DNA of 64,000 nucleotides from Bodonicaedibacter sp963693005. Lineage in GTDB: Bacteria > Pseudomonadota > Alphaproteobacteria > UBA6184. The stretch covers positions 496,001-560,000 of the forward strand of contig OY843726.1 of NCBI GenBank assembly GCA_963693005.1, given 5' to 3'. Position 1 is the first letter of the stretch; each line of letters starts with the position of its first letter. A program made the translations under genes and the position numbers. Under the pieces are notes generated by a model. That model saw only the letters and a program-made list of their open reading frames with translations. It was not told where the DNA came from and did no database searches. Shown here one piece after another: positions 8,909 to 18,015 of this stretch.

Positions 8909-11671
8909 ATGTATAAAGATACAATTTTTCTGCCAAAAACCTCTTTTCCTATGAAGGCTGGACTTTCTGTGAAAGAGCCAAAAATATTAGCCCACTGGCA
9001 AAAAATTGATTTGTATAAGTCTCAGCGAAAACGCTTTAAAGGGCGACCAAAGTTTGTGTTGCATAGTGGTCCTCCCTATGCCAACGGACACACACATATT
9101 GGTCATGCTTTAAACAATATTTTAAAAGACGTAGTAGCACGCTCCCAACAAATGTTGGGGAAAGATTGTTCTTTTATACCTGGGTGGGACTGTCACGGCC
9201 TTCCTATCGAATGGAAGGTAGAAGAAAAATACCGAACTAAAGGCAAGAACAAAGATGAAGTAAATGTTATTGAGTTTCGGGATCAGTGCCGAAACTTTGC
9301 TGCTCACTGGGTAGCTATTCAAAAAGCTGAAATTCAGCGCATGGGAGTACTCGGTGACTGGGATAACGCTTACACTACTATGAAATTTGAAAATGAAGCC
9401 GTTATTGCGTCTGAGCTATCAAAGTTTCTCTTAAGTGGGTCTCTATATCGTGGGTTCCGCCCCGTAATGTGGTCAGTGGTTGAAAAAACCGCTCTGGCAG
9501 AAGCAGAGGTTGAATACAAAGACAAAACCTCACCCTCGATCTATGTAAAATTTCCAGTTCAGAAAACTTCAATCAATGAACTATCAAACGCATTTGCAGT
9601 TATCTGGACAACAACCCCCTGGACATTGCCAGCAAACCGTGCAATTGCCTACCATGACGATGTAACATATATCGCCATCAAAATAACAGCTGTTGTGCCT
9701 TCTCAGCATATCACAAGCTTTGCAAAAATTGGGGATGTGTTATTAATTGCAGAAGACCTGCTATCTAATGTCTGTGAAACTATGGGGGTTGAGAAAAAAG
9801 AAACTATTGGCAAATACTTAGGCTCAGAGCTAGGGGGCACAATATGTTCACACCCTCTAAAATCTAAGGGATACATCTTTGATGTCCCCATGCTTCACGG
9901 AGACCACGTGGGAACCGATGCTGGAACCGGACTAGTTCATACTGCCCCCTCCCATGGAGTAGAAGATTTTGCGCTGGGCACCCTGCATGCACTTGAGGTT
10001 CCCGATTTGATTCAAGATGATGGTGTATACCGTCCTGGAGTTCCATTATTTGAAGGTTTACATATTTATAAAGCTAATGAACCTGTTATGGTCGCCATTG
10101 AAACTGCCGGCTGCCTATTAGGAAAAGGAAGCATTGAACATAGCTATCCTCACTCCTGGAGGTCTAAAGCACCCTTAATTTATCGCGCAACTCCGCAGTG
10201 GTTTATCGGTATGGAAAAAAACGACCTTAGAAAGAAGGCTCTTTCTGAAGTTGATCGCGTAAAATGGTTCCCCGCAGCAGGCAAAAATCGCATTCAAGGT
10301 ATGGTGAAAGATAGGCCTGACTGGTGTGTTTCGCGCCAACGCACCTGGGGTGTGCCTTTACCAATTTTTGTACACAAAGCAACCAATGAAGTTTTAAAAG
10401 ACGAGAGAGTACAGCAGCGAATTATTAATGCATTCAAGACTGATGGCGCTGACGTTTGGTTTGAAAAAGATAATGCATTTTTCTTAAGTGATTTATATGA
10501 GTCTGAGCAATATCAAAAAATATACGATGTTGTCGATGTATGGTTTGAAAGTGGCACAACGCATGTATTCACCCTAGAAAACAACCCCGAAGAAAATTGG
10601 CCGGCCGATTTATATTTAGAAGGCTCAGACCAACATCGCGGATGGTTTCAGTCATCGCTTCTAGAGTCATGTGCAACACGCGGAAAGGCCCCCTATGAAG
10701 GGGTCATGACACATGGGTTTGTTCTAGACGAAAAAGGCTATAAAATGTCTAAATCTATGGGGAACGTCGTTTCTCCATTAGACGTAGTCAATGAAATGGG
10801 GGCGGATATTTTGCGCCTATGGGTGATTGGGTCTGACTACTTTGACGATGTACGAATTGGAAAATCAATTCTGAAACACCAGCAGGATATTTATCGTCGA
10901 TACCGAAATACCCTTCGTTATTTACTAGGCGCTCTTGATGGTTTTTCTGACAAGGAAAAACTGCCAGTTAATGAGTTGCCTGGCTTAGAGAAATGGGTGT
11001 TGCACAGACTCTATGAGCTGGATCAACTACACAAAACCAGTATCGAAACTTATGACTTTAAAACCTTCTATTCAGCCTTACACAATTTCTGTGCATCCGA
11101 ACTGTCATCGCTTTATTTTGATATCAGAAAAGATAGCCTGTACTGTGACAACCAAAACAATCCCCGTCGTAAGGCGGCACGAACTGTCATGGATATTACG
11201 TTCAATGTCCTAACTCGTTGGCTAGCTCCAGTTCTATGCTTTACCGCCGAAGAAGCTTATCTTGAGCGCCTAGGCAACCCAGAAGATGAAAGCATACACT
11301 TTGAAACATACATTGATATCCCCAGCAGCTGGAGAAACGACTCCATCACTAGCAAATGGAATCGAGTGTTCGAATTAAGGTCTTTGGTAACTGCAGCCAT
11401 AGAAGTAAAGCGTGCCAATAAATTTTTAGGATCTAGTTTGCAGGCTTCAGTTCAATTAACCCTAACTGATAACGACTATAAAGAATATTGTGACTTAGAT
11501 TGGGATGAAATTTGCATTGCTTCATCTGTCACTTTAGTAAAAGGCGCCGAAGTTTCAGTTGATGTTTTTTTGGCCGACGGTGGCAAGTGCGAACGTTGCT
11601 GGAAAGTCGTGACCGAGGTCTCCGATCAACAAGATATTTGCAACCGATGCAAATCAGCCACGAAGATATAA
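8909..11671 (+). CDS. ileS: Isoleucyl-tRNA synthetase
   Basis: Class I synthetase charging tRNA-Ile. The 920-residue protein has the HIGH-type motif PPYANGHTHIGHA near residue 50, a long CP1 editing insertion, the KMSKS motif KMSKSMGN near 615, the anticodon-binding domain, and a C-terminal zinc finger with two Cys pairs (CERCW and CNRC). Length and order are normal. It sits three bases after aspS and three before lspA, so the group reads as one operon; ileS-lspA is a widespread proteobacterial pairing. Confidence 0.98.
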   Translation: MYKDTIFLPKTSFPMKAGLSVKEPKILAHWQKIDLYKSQRKRFKGRPKFVLHSGPPYANGHTHIGHALNNILKDVVARSQQMLGKDCSFIPGWDCHGLPIEWKVEEKYRTKGKNKDEVNVIEFRDQCRNFAAHWVAIQKAEIQRMGVLGDWDNAYTTMKFENEAVIASELSKFLLSGSLYRGFRPVMWSVVEKTALAEAEVEYKDKTSPSIYVKFPVQKTSINELSNAFAVIWTTTPWTLPANRAIAYHDDVTYIAIKITAVVPSQHITSFAKIGDVLLIAEDLLSNVCETMGVEKKETIGKYLGSELGGTICSHPLKSKGYIFDVPMLHGDHVGTDAGTGLVHTAPSHGVEDFALGTLHALEVPDLIQDDGVYRPGVPLFEGLHIYKANEPVMVAIETAGCLLGKGSIEHSYPHSWRSKAPLIYRATPQWFIGMEKNDLRKKALSEVDRVKWFPAAGKNRIQGMVKDRPDWCVSRQRTWGVPLPIFVHKATNEVLKDERVQQRIINAFKTDGADVWFEKDNAFFLSDLYESEQYQKIYDVVDVWFESGTTHVFTLENNPEENWPADLYLEGSDQHRGWFQSSLLESCATRGKAPYEGVMTHGFVLDEKGYKMSKSMGNVVSPLDVVNEMGADILRLWVIGSDYFDDVRIGKSILKHQQDIYRRYRNTLRYLLGALDGFSDKEKLPVNELPGLEKWVLHRLYELDQLHKTSIETYDFKTFYSALHNFCASELSSLYFDIRKDSLYCDNQNNPRRKAARTVMDITFNVLTRWLAPVLCFTAEEAYLERLGNPEDESIHFETYIDIPSSWRNDSITSKWNRVFELRSLVTAAIEVKRANKFLGSSLQASVQLTLTDNDYKEYCDLDWDEICIASSVTLVKGAEVSVDVFLADGGKCERCWKVVTEVSDQQDICNRCKSATKI

Positions 11672-11674
11672 CTT

Positions 11675-12151
11675 ATGGCAAAACGTTTATTCATTTACTT
11701 TCTGCTCATTCTACTTGGTGTAACGCTCGATCTATGCACAAAGCATTGGATAGTTACTTCTATTCATAGTTTTGAAGATTTTCAACATTGGCTCCCTGTA
11801 CTTTCTATTGTAAGAACTCACAATACCGGAGTAAGTTTTGGAATGCTTAGCACGTTAAATTTAGGACCTTGGTTTTACGGAGGTTTAGTCGCAGTCATCA
11901 TATGCTTCTTAATATATTTAGTACTATCCACCCCCAGAATCCTATCTCAACTTGCATTTGTTTGTATGATTTCTGGCGCTATTGGCAACCTAATTGATCG
12001 CATCTTTCGTGGATATGTTGTTGATTTCATCAGCGTACATTGGTTTCATCAATACCATTTTTATGTGTTCAATGTAGCCGACATATTTGTCAGTTGTGGT
12101 GCCGGGCTTGTAGTGTTAGATTTACTCTTAGAAAAAAGGACATCAAAATGA
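11675..12151 (+). CDS. lspA: Lipoprotein signal peptidase (signal peptidase II)
   Basis: Inner-membrane aspartyl protease that cleaves prolipoprotein signal peptides after Lgt lipidation. The 158-residue protein has four hydrophobic helices and the conserved blocks NTGVSFGM, GNLIDR, VVDFI and FNVADIF; the Asp residues of the last two blocks are the catalytic pair. The stop overlaps the start of the next gene (ATGA at 12148-12151), and that gene encodes a lipoprotein. lgt lies 6 kb downstream. Confidence 0.97.
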   Translation: MAKRLFIYFLLILLGVTLDLCTKHWIVTSIHSFEDFQHWLPVLSIVRTHNTGVSFGMLSTLNLGPWFYGGLVAVIICFLIYLVLSTPRILSQLAFVCMISGAIGNLIDRIFRGYVVDFISVHWFHQYHFYVFNVADIFVSCGAGLVVLDLLLEKRTSK

Positions 12152-12333
12152 AACAAATAATTTTAATAGCCATGACTTTCATGATTGCAGGGTGTTCTGG
12201 GCTTGCGCCAGAAGCTGAAAGAGATGAAAGCAACGAGTTACTAAAGCCGCCATTTATGGAAAAAGACATTAAATCACTTGAACAGAAACAAATAGAACTT
12301 GAAAGAAAAAATGAAACAGAACCAACAAACTAA
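12148..12333 (+). CDS. Small lipoprotein in the DUF3035/BamF position
   Basis: A 61-residue prolipoprotein: a short basic start, a hydrophobic stretch, and the lipobox IAGC, leaving a mature ~45-residue charged helix with a Pro-Pro patch (LLKPPF) and many Glu/Lys. The start ATG overlaps the lspA stop by four bases. In many alphaproteobacteria the gene after lspA encodes a longer DUF3035 (BamF-like) lipoprotein. This one has the right place, a lipid anchor and a faintly similar PP-containing segment, so it may be a shrunken relative. That link is inference; it could be an unrelated small lipoprotein. Confidence 0.75.
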   Translation: MKQIILIAMTFMIAGCSGLAPEAERDESNELLKPPFMEKDIKSLEQKQIELERKNETEPTN

Positions 12334-12949
12334 ATTATCCGCTATTAACTTACTCAAACGTTCAGACGCATACATTTTAAATAGCACTCACCGCCCATAT
12401 GCCCCTTGGCTTATGTTGTTACTCCTAGTAACCATTGGTATACTTTTTGGCGGCGTTATGCCTGCATATGCGTTGCTGCTTTTTGTCATGATAGGAAGTA
12501 AACAAAAAATAAGAATGGCGACTACTTCCATAATTCTTATGTCTATTGCACTCACAGCTTTTACGTATTGGTCAGGAAGCGCTTCCGTTGAAGTTATCAA
12601 AACTCTCCACACTAATAAACTTGAACTTCTTACTGCTATGTACAACGACAAAACTTGGTTGTCTATACTATGGGATTTTCTTAGCAACTCTAGTGCAAAC
12701 ACCCTTGCACTGGAAGCTGGCTACGTTAGCTATCCGGTAAAGCTATTCTTCAGTGCTTATACTATCAGCATTGTCATAAAAAGTGTTAGCCTCGCCTTCT
12801 TCATACACTATAGTCACATGGCTATTCGTAAAACACTTAATATATGGACTGGGCTTGTTAGCGCCTTCTGGCTAATAACCTTAACTCAATTCACGTATGT
12901 AGCAATTATTGGGGCCTTCGTTTTATGGAAAGCTTATTATGCCTGCTAA
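12311..12949 (+). CDS. Uncharacterised integral membrane protein
   Basis: I do not recognise this family. The start is taken as the ATG at 12311, inside the end of the lipoprotein gene (overlap 23 bases); a TTG four codons earlier is possible. The 212-residue product has a short basic N-terminus and about five hydrophobic segments, roughly at residues 35-55, 58-78, 83-102, 145-170 and 185-208, separated by a soluble stretch with several Asn and Ser. No catalytic motif is visible. The overlap and its place after lspA suggest an envelope role and coexpression with lspA and the lipoprotein. Confidence 0.72.
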   Translation: MKQNQQTKLSAINLLKRSDAYILNSTHRPYAPWLMLLLLVTIGILFGGVMPAYALLLFVMIGSKQKIRMATTSIILMSIALTAFTYWSGSASVEVIKTLHTNKLELLTAMYNDKTWLSILWDFLSNSSANTLALEAGYVSYPVKLFFSAYTISIVIKSVSLAFFIHYSHMAIRKTLNIWTGLVSAFWLITLTQFTYVAIIGAFVLWKAYYAC

Positions 12950-13007
12950 CTCTGAGTATAAAGTAGGGGGGCTTCATTCTAATGAAAAAGGGTAGGAACC
13001 TATCGTA

Positions 13008-13574
13008 ATGTTTCAATCAATATATAACCGCATTTTAGGATATGCTGAGCACCCCTATTCTATGTGGATACTTGCGTTTATTGCATTTATTGAAAGTTCA
13101 ATATCTCCAATTCCTCCAGATATTTTGTTGGTTCCCATGATGATTGCCAACCGCAGCCGTGCAATCCATATGGCCCTAGTCTGTATCGCAGCATCTGTAA
13201 CTGGAGGTATCATAGGCTATTGGGTTGGCTACAGTTTATATGATCTTGTCGGACAATACATAGTGACTGACGAAGCGTTAGTTTCTTATCAAGAAAAGTT
13301 TAATCAATGGGGGTTTCTGTTAATTTCAATAAAAGGATTTTTACCTATTCCTTACAAAATTGTCGCCATTGCCAGCGGTTTAGCAAATTACAACTTTGGA
13401 CTATTTATGATAGCCTCTGTAGTTGCAAGATCGTCTAGATTCTTGATGTTAGCTGGGCTTATTTACTATTTTGGAGAACCCATAAAAGATTTTATCGAAC
13501 GACACTTAACATACGTGATGATTGGTGGCATACTCTTGATCATTGGAACCATTTATAGTGCAAAGTTTTTCTAA
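13008..13574 (+). CDS. YqaA-type DedA/SNARE-associated membrane protein
   Basis: Member of the DedA/VTT superfamily, inner-membrane proteins tied to lipid scrambling and membrane homeostasis. The 188-residue protein shows the family marks: FIESSISPIPPD near residue 25 and the re-entrant block KGFLPIPYKIVAIASGLANY near 120, with hydrophobic helices between and after. It precedes dsbB and coq7, a conserved alphaproteobacterial order. The substrate is unknown. Confidence 0.9.
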   Translation: MFQSIYNRILGYAEHPYSMWILAFIAFIESSISPIPPDILLVPMMIANRSRAIHMALVCIAASVTGGIIGYWVGYSLYDLVGQYIVTDEALVSYQEKFNQWGFLLISIKGFLPIPYKIVAIASGLANYNFGLFMIASVVARSSRFLMLAGLIYYFGEPIKDFIERHLTYVMIGGILLIIGTIYSAKFF

Positions 13575-14025
13575 CCAAAGTTCCATTTTTTTAACGTTTG
13601 TAGCGACAAGCGTACTGCTATTTGTGAAATCAATCGATTACCTCCTACAATTACCTCTTTGTGAACTATGCATTTATCAACGATACCCCTATGTTTTAAT
13701 GCTAATTTTCAATATTATGTGGTTACTTTGGGGGTTTTCTAGGCGCGCACACCGGCGAATAAATCTTTTGATTTTATTGATTAATGCTACTGGACCAGTA
13801 ATACATTTATTTGTAGAACGTGGCATTATTCAAATAAAATGCCGAGCATCCTCAACGTATGGATCTGCAAAGGAATTCTTGACCTCTCTTCATACTACCT
13901 CTTCGTGTGCAAAAAGCAGCGAAGTATTTCTTTCATTCACATTTGCAGAAATTCACACTCTAATGACAATCTTACTTTTAGCTGGATTTATAGGAGCTTT
14001 GCAGTATGCAAAAAAACGACATTGA
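13558..14025 (+). CDS. dsbB: Disulfide bond formation protein DsbB family
   Basis: Inner-membrane quinone reductase that reoxidises DsbA. About 155 residues, four hydrophobic helices, the redox motif CELC followed by IYQRYPY (the usual CxxC-xxQR block), and a second periplasmic Cys pair (IKC and SSC) about 28 residues apart. The start is not certain: I prefer GTG at 13558 with GGAA about eight bases upstream, over TTG at 13543; either lies inside the end of yqaA. The 3' end overlaps coq7 by 20 bases, indicating coupling. Confidence 0.88.
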   Translation: MQSFSNQSSIFLTFVATSVLLFVKSIDYLLQLPLCELCIYQRYPYVLMLIFNIMWLLWGFSRRAHRRINLLILLINATGPVIHLFVERGIIQIKCRASSTYGSAKEFLTSLHTTSSCAKSSEVFLSFTFAEIHTLMTILLLAGFIGALQYAKKRH

Positions 14026-14527
14026 TAAACTGATTCGTGTAGATCATGCCGGCGAACTCGGCGCGAAATGGATTTATGAAGGCCAACTAAAGTGGATAAA
14101 AGATCCCTCTACAAAGATAGAAATTCAAACTATGTATGACCAAGAAATTGAACACCTAGACTACTTCACTAAAGAAATGCAACACCGACACGTGCGTCCT
14201 ACCGCGTTAATGCCTCTATGGAAGTTATTTGGAAAAAGCGCAGGAGCAATATCTGCACTCTTGGGTCCAAAAGCAGCCATGGCCTGTACAGAAGCAGTTG
14301 AAGATGTCATTGACCAACACTATCAATCTCAAATTAATATGCTTGAATCAAAATACCCTGAAGAGATTGAACTGCTCTCAAAACTTAAAAAGTTTCGCGA
14401 AGACGAATGTCATCACAGAGATACTGCAGCAAAACACACAACTACCACATCCCCCATAAAACAATTGCTAAAAGAAACTATTAAATTGGGCGTTCGTATG
14501 GCAATATCAGCTTCAAAGCGTATTTAA
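14006..14527 (+). CDS. coq7: COQ7-type demethoxyubiquinone hydroxylase
   Basis: Di-iron monooxygenase carrying out the last hydroxylation in ubiquinone synthesis, peripheral on the inner membrane. The 173-residue protein keeps the ligand set: E17 in DHAGELGA, the E47-x-x-H50 pair in QEIEHLDYF, a Glu in CTEAVEDVI, and the second E-x-x-H in EDECHHRD. Bacterial COQ7 is usually about this length. It supplies quinone for the respiratory complex II encoded at 50-52 kb. It overlaps dsbB by 20 bases. Confidence 0.95.
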   Translation: MQKNDIDKLIRVDHAGELGAKWIYEGQLKWIKDPSTKIEIQTMYDQEIEHLDYFTKEMQHRHVRPTALMPLWKLFGKSAGAISALLGPKAAMACTEAVEDVIDQHYQSQINMLESKYPEEIELLSKLKKFREDECHHRDTAAKHTTTTSPIKQLLKETIKLGVRMAISASKRI

Positions 14528-14541
14528 AAAAAGAAATTAAA

Positions 14542-15993
14542 ATGTTAAAAAGACTTATAATAACCGGTTTAACCACAATCATTTTCAATAGCGTTGTTTT
14601 TTCCAACGCATCTGATATAGATAAACAGCCGCTTAGATATAAGTTTAATCGACCTCTACTCATAAATTTAGGGGCCGCTCCTTACACAAGAACAAATGAC
14701 GCAACTAACCAGTTTCATCATGCCCTTGAAAAGTCTACAGGATGGGTATTTGACAAGGGGCACGCATGGCTACAACCTAATCGGGTCTGGACACGAGTGG
14801 CCTATAAATACTTCTTATTTCCAGCTGCCCTCAGCCCTTTTAACCGAGCAGTGAGAATGACCACTGATTTTCAAGGAAGGGCTAGTAGATTAGCCGCGCT
14901 AGGTGGTAGTCCACTATTTGTAAAATCTAACTATGAAGATTATGCGACAAACTACTGGTCAATGTTAGGGCGAAATGTGTTTTCATCTTACAAGGCTGTT
15001 TTTACAGGAAGCGTTGATAGCGTTGATATATTCCCTAAAACTGACCCTAACTTCACGTCAAAACATACATCAAAATTCCTTCAAAAATCGCCTCAGGTTA
15101 ACCTATCAAAACTCCAAGCTACCGCTAAAGATCTAAGAGAAAATGATTCTATTGACGCTAACAAAGTTCCCTTAGATAAAAACATCTTAGATTTACGAAA
15201 TGAAGCGGAGTCCTATCTTACTAACAAGGGAAAAGTGCTTCTAAGGTCTGCCGGCTACAACGCCAGCATGTTACATACGCGTTATATAGAAGATACACTT
15301 TGGTATGAAGACGGCGGACACCTTGCACAACTATCCAATCACTCCATACACAAATTAACACACGCAATTGATGCGATTGGCGTATTCTTTTCTCGCAATG
15401 ATTCCGGGAAAAGCAACTCTGATCTTGGGCGCGTAAGTGCCGCATACAAAACTCTAGACATTGACCTATCTTGGAAAGAAATGGCCGCGCATAGCCTTAT
15501 CACTTTCTTAGGAAGTGCTGAGTTTTGGAGCCGTCTTTTTGAAGAAGGTGATTATATCTCATCTGGAGATACTTATGTAAAGCCTCCCGAGTATAAAGGC
15601 TTTAGGTTACCAAATTTGGCCTTTTTTCTAAACTCAGCGGGCCCCTCTTATCAAATAAACACAGGGTATCGTTCTGGCAAAGACTGGTTCTTTCCACTTG
15701 CTTTAGAGCTTGTTTTTAAAGGCCCACAGAAACTTTTTGAAGCTACTATTGGTGTGCGCAAAAAGTTCACTTGGATGAATACATTTGTACATGCTGAAAT
15801 TGTTGGAAATCCGCAAATGAAAGCAGCTGGAGGAAAAGTTGCTATCGGAATGCAGCCCTCTAATAGGTTTTTCTTTGATGTTGGGGCACGTATTGATCAT
15901 ATAGATACGTTAGACGGAGAACGCAACATTCGCTCTCTAGAAAACGATGCATGGTCAATAAGCATTTTAGGTTCAATAGGTCTCTTGTACTAA
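14542..15993 (+). CDS. Large exported protein of unknown function, possible outer-membrane barrel
   Basis: I do not recognise this 483-residue protein. It begins with a signal peptide (cleavage after FSNA, near residue 24). The first half is mixed, with many Trp/Tyr and a Lys/Asp-rich linker around 170-235. The last ~130 residues look like alternating beta strands ending in GSIGLLY, an aromatic end as in outer-membrane barrels. There are no Cys pairs, repeats or known catalytic motifs. It lies 14 bases after coq7 and 12 before tsaD, so it is probably read in that operon. Surface or outer-membrane location is inference. Confidence 0.72.
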   Translation: MLKRLIITGLTTIIFNSVVFSNASDIDKQPLRYKFNRPLLINLGAAPYTRTNDATNQFHHALEKSTGWVFDKGHAWLQPNRVWTRVAYKYFLFPAALSPFNRAVRMTTDFQGRASRLAALGGSPLFVKSNYEDYATNYWSMLGRNVFSSYKAVFTGSVDSVDIFPKTDPNFTSKHTSKFLQKSPQVNLSKLQATAKDLRENDSIDANKVPLDKNILDLRNEAESYLTNKGKVLLRSAGYNASMLHTRYIEDTLWYEDGGHLAQLSNHSIHKLTHAIDAIGVFFSRNDSGKSNSDLGRVSAAYKTLDIDLSWKEMAAHSLITFLGSAEFWSRLFEEGDYISSGDTYVKPPEYKGFRLPNLAFFLNSAGPSYQINTGYRSGKDWFFPLALELVFKGPQKLFEATIGVRKKFTWMNTFVHAEIVGNPQMKAAGGKVAIGMQPSNRFFFDVGARIDHIDTLDGERNIRSLENDAWSISILGSIGLLY

Positions 15994-16005
15994 TAGGATA
16001 CGTTT

Positions 16006-17046
16006 ATGAAGCTGGCATTGGGAATTGAAACAAGCTGCGACGAAACATCGGTTGCATTAGTGCGTTCTGATAAAAAAATCCTCGCACACATAATTTCTAG
16101 CCAAATCAAAGAGCATCAAATATATGGTGGGGTTGTTCCAGAAGTGGCAGCACGATCTCATTTAAAAATATTACCTATGATGTTATCAGAAATATTTAAG
16201 CAAGCAAACGTACCTCCATCTAATATAGATGTCGTAGCAGCCACAACTGGACCAGGATTAATAGGGGGAGTTGTCATTGGCGCAATGGCTGCTAAAGCAC
16301 TGTCTGCCGCACTCAACAAACCCTTTGTTGCAGTTAATCATCTTGAGGGTCATGCCTTGACTGCTCGTTTAACTGATGACGTTACGTTTCCCTTTCTACT
16401 ATTGCTTGTATCCGGAGGACACTGTCAAATTATGTGGGTGCGCAATATTGGCAACTATCAGCTTTTAGGCAGCACTCTGGATGATGCCGTAGGTGAATGC
16501 TTTGATAAAGTCGCAAAAATGTTGGACTTACCTTATCCTGGAGGGCCTGAAATCGAAAAATGTGCGACAAATGGAAACCCTAAAGCATACCCTCTGCCTC
16601 GACCAATGATTGGACAAAAAAACTTAAACTTTTCTTTCTCTGGGCTAAAAACAGCAGTTCGACGACTCATAGAACAACTAAAAGCTCAACATGCAGACAA
16701 ACTACCCTCAAACATTACCTCAGATATCTGCGCATCCTTTCAATCTGTAATTTCAGCAGTGTTGTTTGATCGTGTAAATAGGGCTCTAATACAGCTTCCA
16801 GAATGCAAAAGTTTTGTAGTATCCGGAGGTGTTGCCGCAAATCAATCTATACGAAAAAAACTCCAAGAAGCCTGCGACACAGTAAATGTAAAATTCTATG
16901 CCCCTCCATTAAAGTTGTGCACCGATAATGGTGCCATGATTGCATGGGCTGGCCTAGAGCGTTTTCAGGTTGGCTTAATTGACTCACTAAGGATTCGCCC
17001 ACGACCCCGCTGGCCAATGGACGAAATACGGGAGGCCTCCATATGA
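16006..17046 (+). CDS. tsaD: tRNA N6-adenosine threonylcarbamoyltransferase
   Basis: TsaD transfers the threonylcarbamoyl group to A37 of ANN-decoding tRNAs, with TsaB and TsaE. The 346-residue ASKHA-fold protein has ETSCDETSVALV at the N-terminus, the metal-binding pair H112-x3-H116 (NHLEGH), SGGHCQI, and the C-terminal VVSGGVAANQ and CTDNGAMIAWAG blocks. Its stop overlaps the gpsA start (ATGA at 17043-17046). The tsaD-gpsA order is common in alphaproteobacteria. Confidence 0.97.
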   Translation: MKLALGIETSCDETSVALVRSDKKILAHIISSQIKEHQIYGGVVPEVAARSHLKILPMMLSEIFKQANVPPSNIDVVAATTGPGLIGGVVIGAMAAKALSAALNKPFVAVNHLEGHALTARLTDDVTFPFLLLLVSGGHCQIMWVRNIGNYQLLGSTLDDAVGECFDKVAKMLDLPYPGGPEIEKCATNGNPKAYPLPRPMIGQKNLNFSFSGLKTAVRRLIEQLKAQHADKLPSNITSDICASFQSVISAVLFDRVNRALIQLPECKSFVVSGGVAANQSIRKKLQEACDTVNVKFYAPPLKLCTDNGAMIAWAGLERFQVGLIDSLRIRPRPRWPMDEIREASI

Positions 17047-18014
17047 TTTCAGTAATCGGTGCCGGACGTTTTGGGCTAGCGATAGCACATGTGCTTTCTC
17101 GAAATGGGCACCCTGTAACCGTTATGTCTCGTCGACCTGAGGTTATTCGACAAATTAATATTGATCGATCTATGCCTGGACAAACTAACCTAGCCGTGCC
17201 CGAATTACTAAGTGCAACAAACGATATCAAGACTCTTCAATCTTCCGAAAAAATCGTTATCGCAGTTCCCACCCAACATCTCGGCTCTTTCTTATCTGAA
17301 CATCAAGCCCACATCCCTTCCGTGCCTTGTTTGTTACTACAAAAAGGTATAGAGCGACAAACAAACAAACTACCTTTTGAAGTAGTGGCCGCATTTATTA
17401 ATTCTAACTTATCGGTTTTATCTGGGCCAAATTTTGCTCATGAGATCATACAGAAACACCCCACTGCCACTACAATTGCTTCTTCTAGCGCCAAGTCTGG
17501 GTTTGAGTGGGCAACCTTACTACAATCAAAAACATTCCGCCCTTACGTCCATACTGATGTTGTTGGCGCGCAACTTGGTGGGGCTCTAAAAAATGTTATT
17601 GCAATTGCTTGCGGCGTTGTCAAAGGGCTCAATCTCGGTGATAACGCAACCGCTGCTATTATCACACGCGGCATGGCAGAAATTGTCCGCTTAGGCGTAG
17701 CTATGGGAGCAAATCACGAAACATTTTTAGGCTTATCTGGACTAGGCGATTTAACGCTTACCTGCCAAGGTTTACAATCTAGAAATCTTAGATTTGGTAT
17801 GGCCCTTGCCATTCAAAACAGCTGGGATGAAGCAAAAGACGGAACCGTAGAAGGCTACCACACGGCATTTAGCTGTGAATACCTACAGAAATCCCACAAT
17901 ATTGACATGCCCATTTGTCAATGTGTTCTGGGATTAATCCAAGGAACCATTCATCCTAAAGATGTCGCAAAGTTATTAATGGGTCGTTCAATTAAACATG
18001 AGGTAATAACATAA
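17043..18014 (+). CDS. gpsA: Glycerol-3-phosphate dehydrogenase [NAD(P)+]
   Basis: Makes sn-glycerol 3-phosphate from dihydroxyacetone phosphate for phospholipid synthesis. The 323-residue protein opens with a Rossmann motif GAGRFGLAIA, has VLSGPNFAHEI, the catalytic-lysine region ALKNVIAIACGV, and the C-terminal EGYHTA block. tpiA, which supplies dihydroxyacetone phosphate, lies 800 bases away on the other strand, and plsY, which uses the product, is at 27.3 kb. It is coupled to tsaD by a four-base overlap. Confidence 0.97.
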   Translation: MISVIGAGRFGLAIAHVLSRNGHPVTVMSRRPEVIRQINIDRSMPGQTNLAVPELLSATNDIKTLQSSEKIVIAVPTQHLGSFLSEHQAHIPSVPCLLLQKGIERQTNKLPFEVVAAFINSNLSVLSGPNFAHEIIQKHPTATTIASSSAKSGFEWATLLQSKTFRPYVHTDVVGAQLGGALKNVIAIACGVVKGLNLGDNATAAIITRGMAEIVRLGVAMGANHETFLGLSGLGDLTLTCQGLQSRNLRFGMALAIQNSWDEAKDGTVEGYHTAFSCEYLQKSHNIDMPICQCVLGLIQGTIHPKDVAKLLMGRSIKHEVIT

Positions 18015-18015
18015 T

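Noticed and set aside
16847..17230. 127-codon open frame antisense to tsaD/gpsA
   Set aside because: It covers the coupled tsaD-gpsA junction on the wrong strand and has no recognisable protein.
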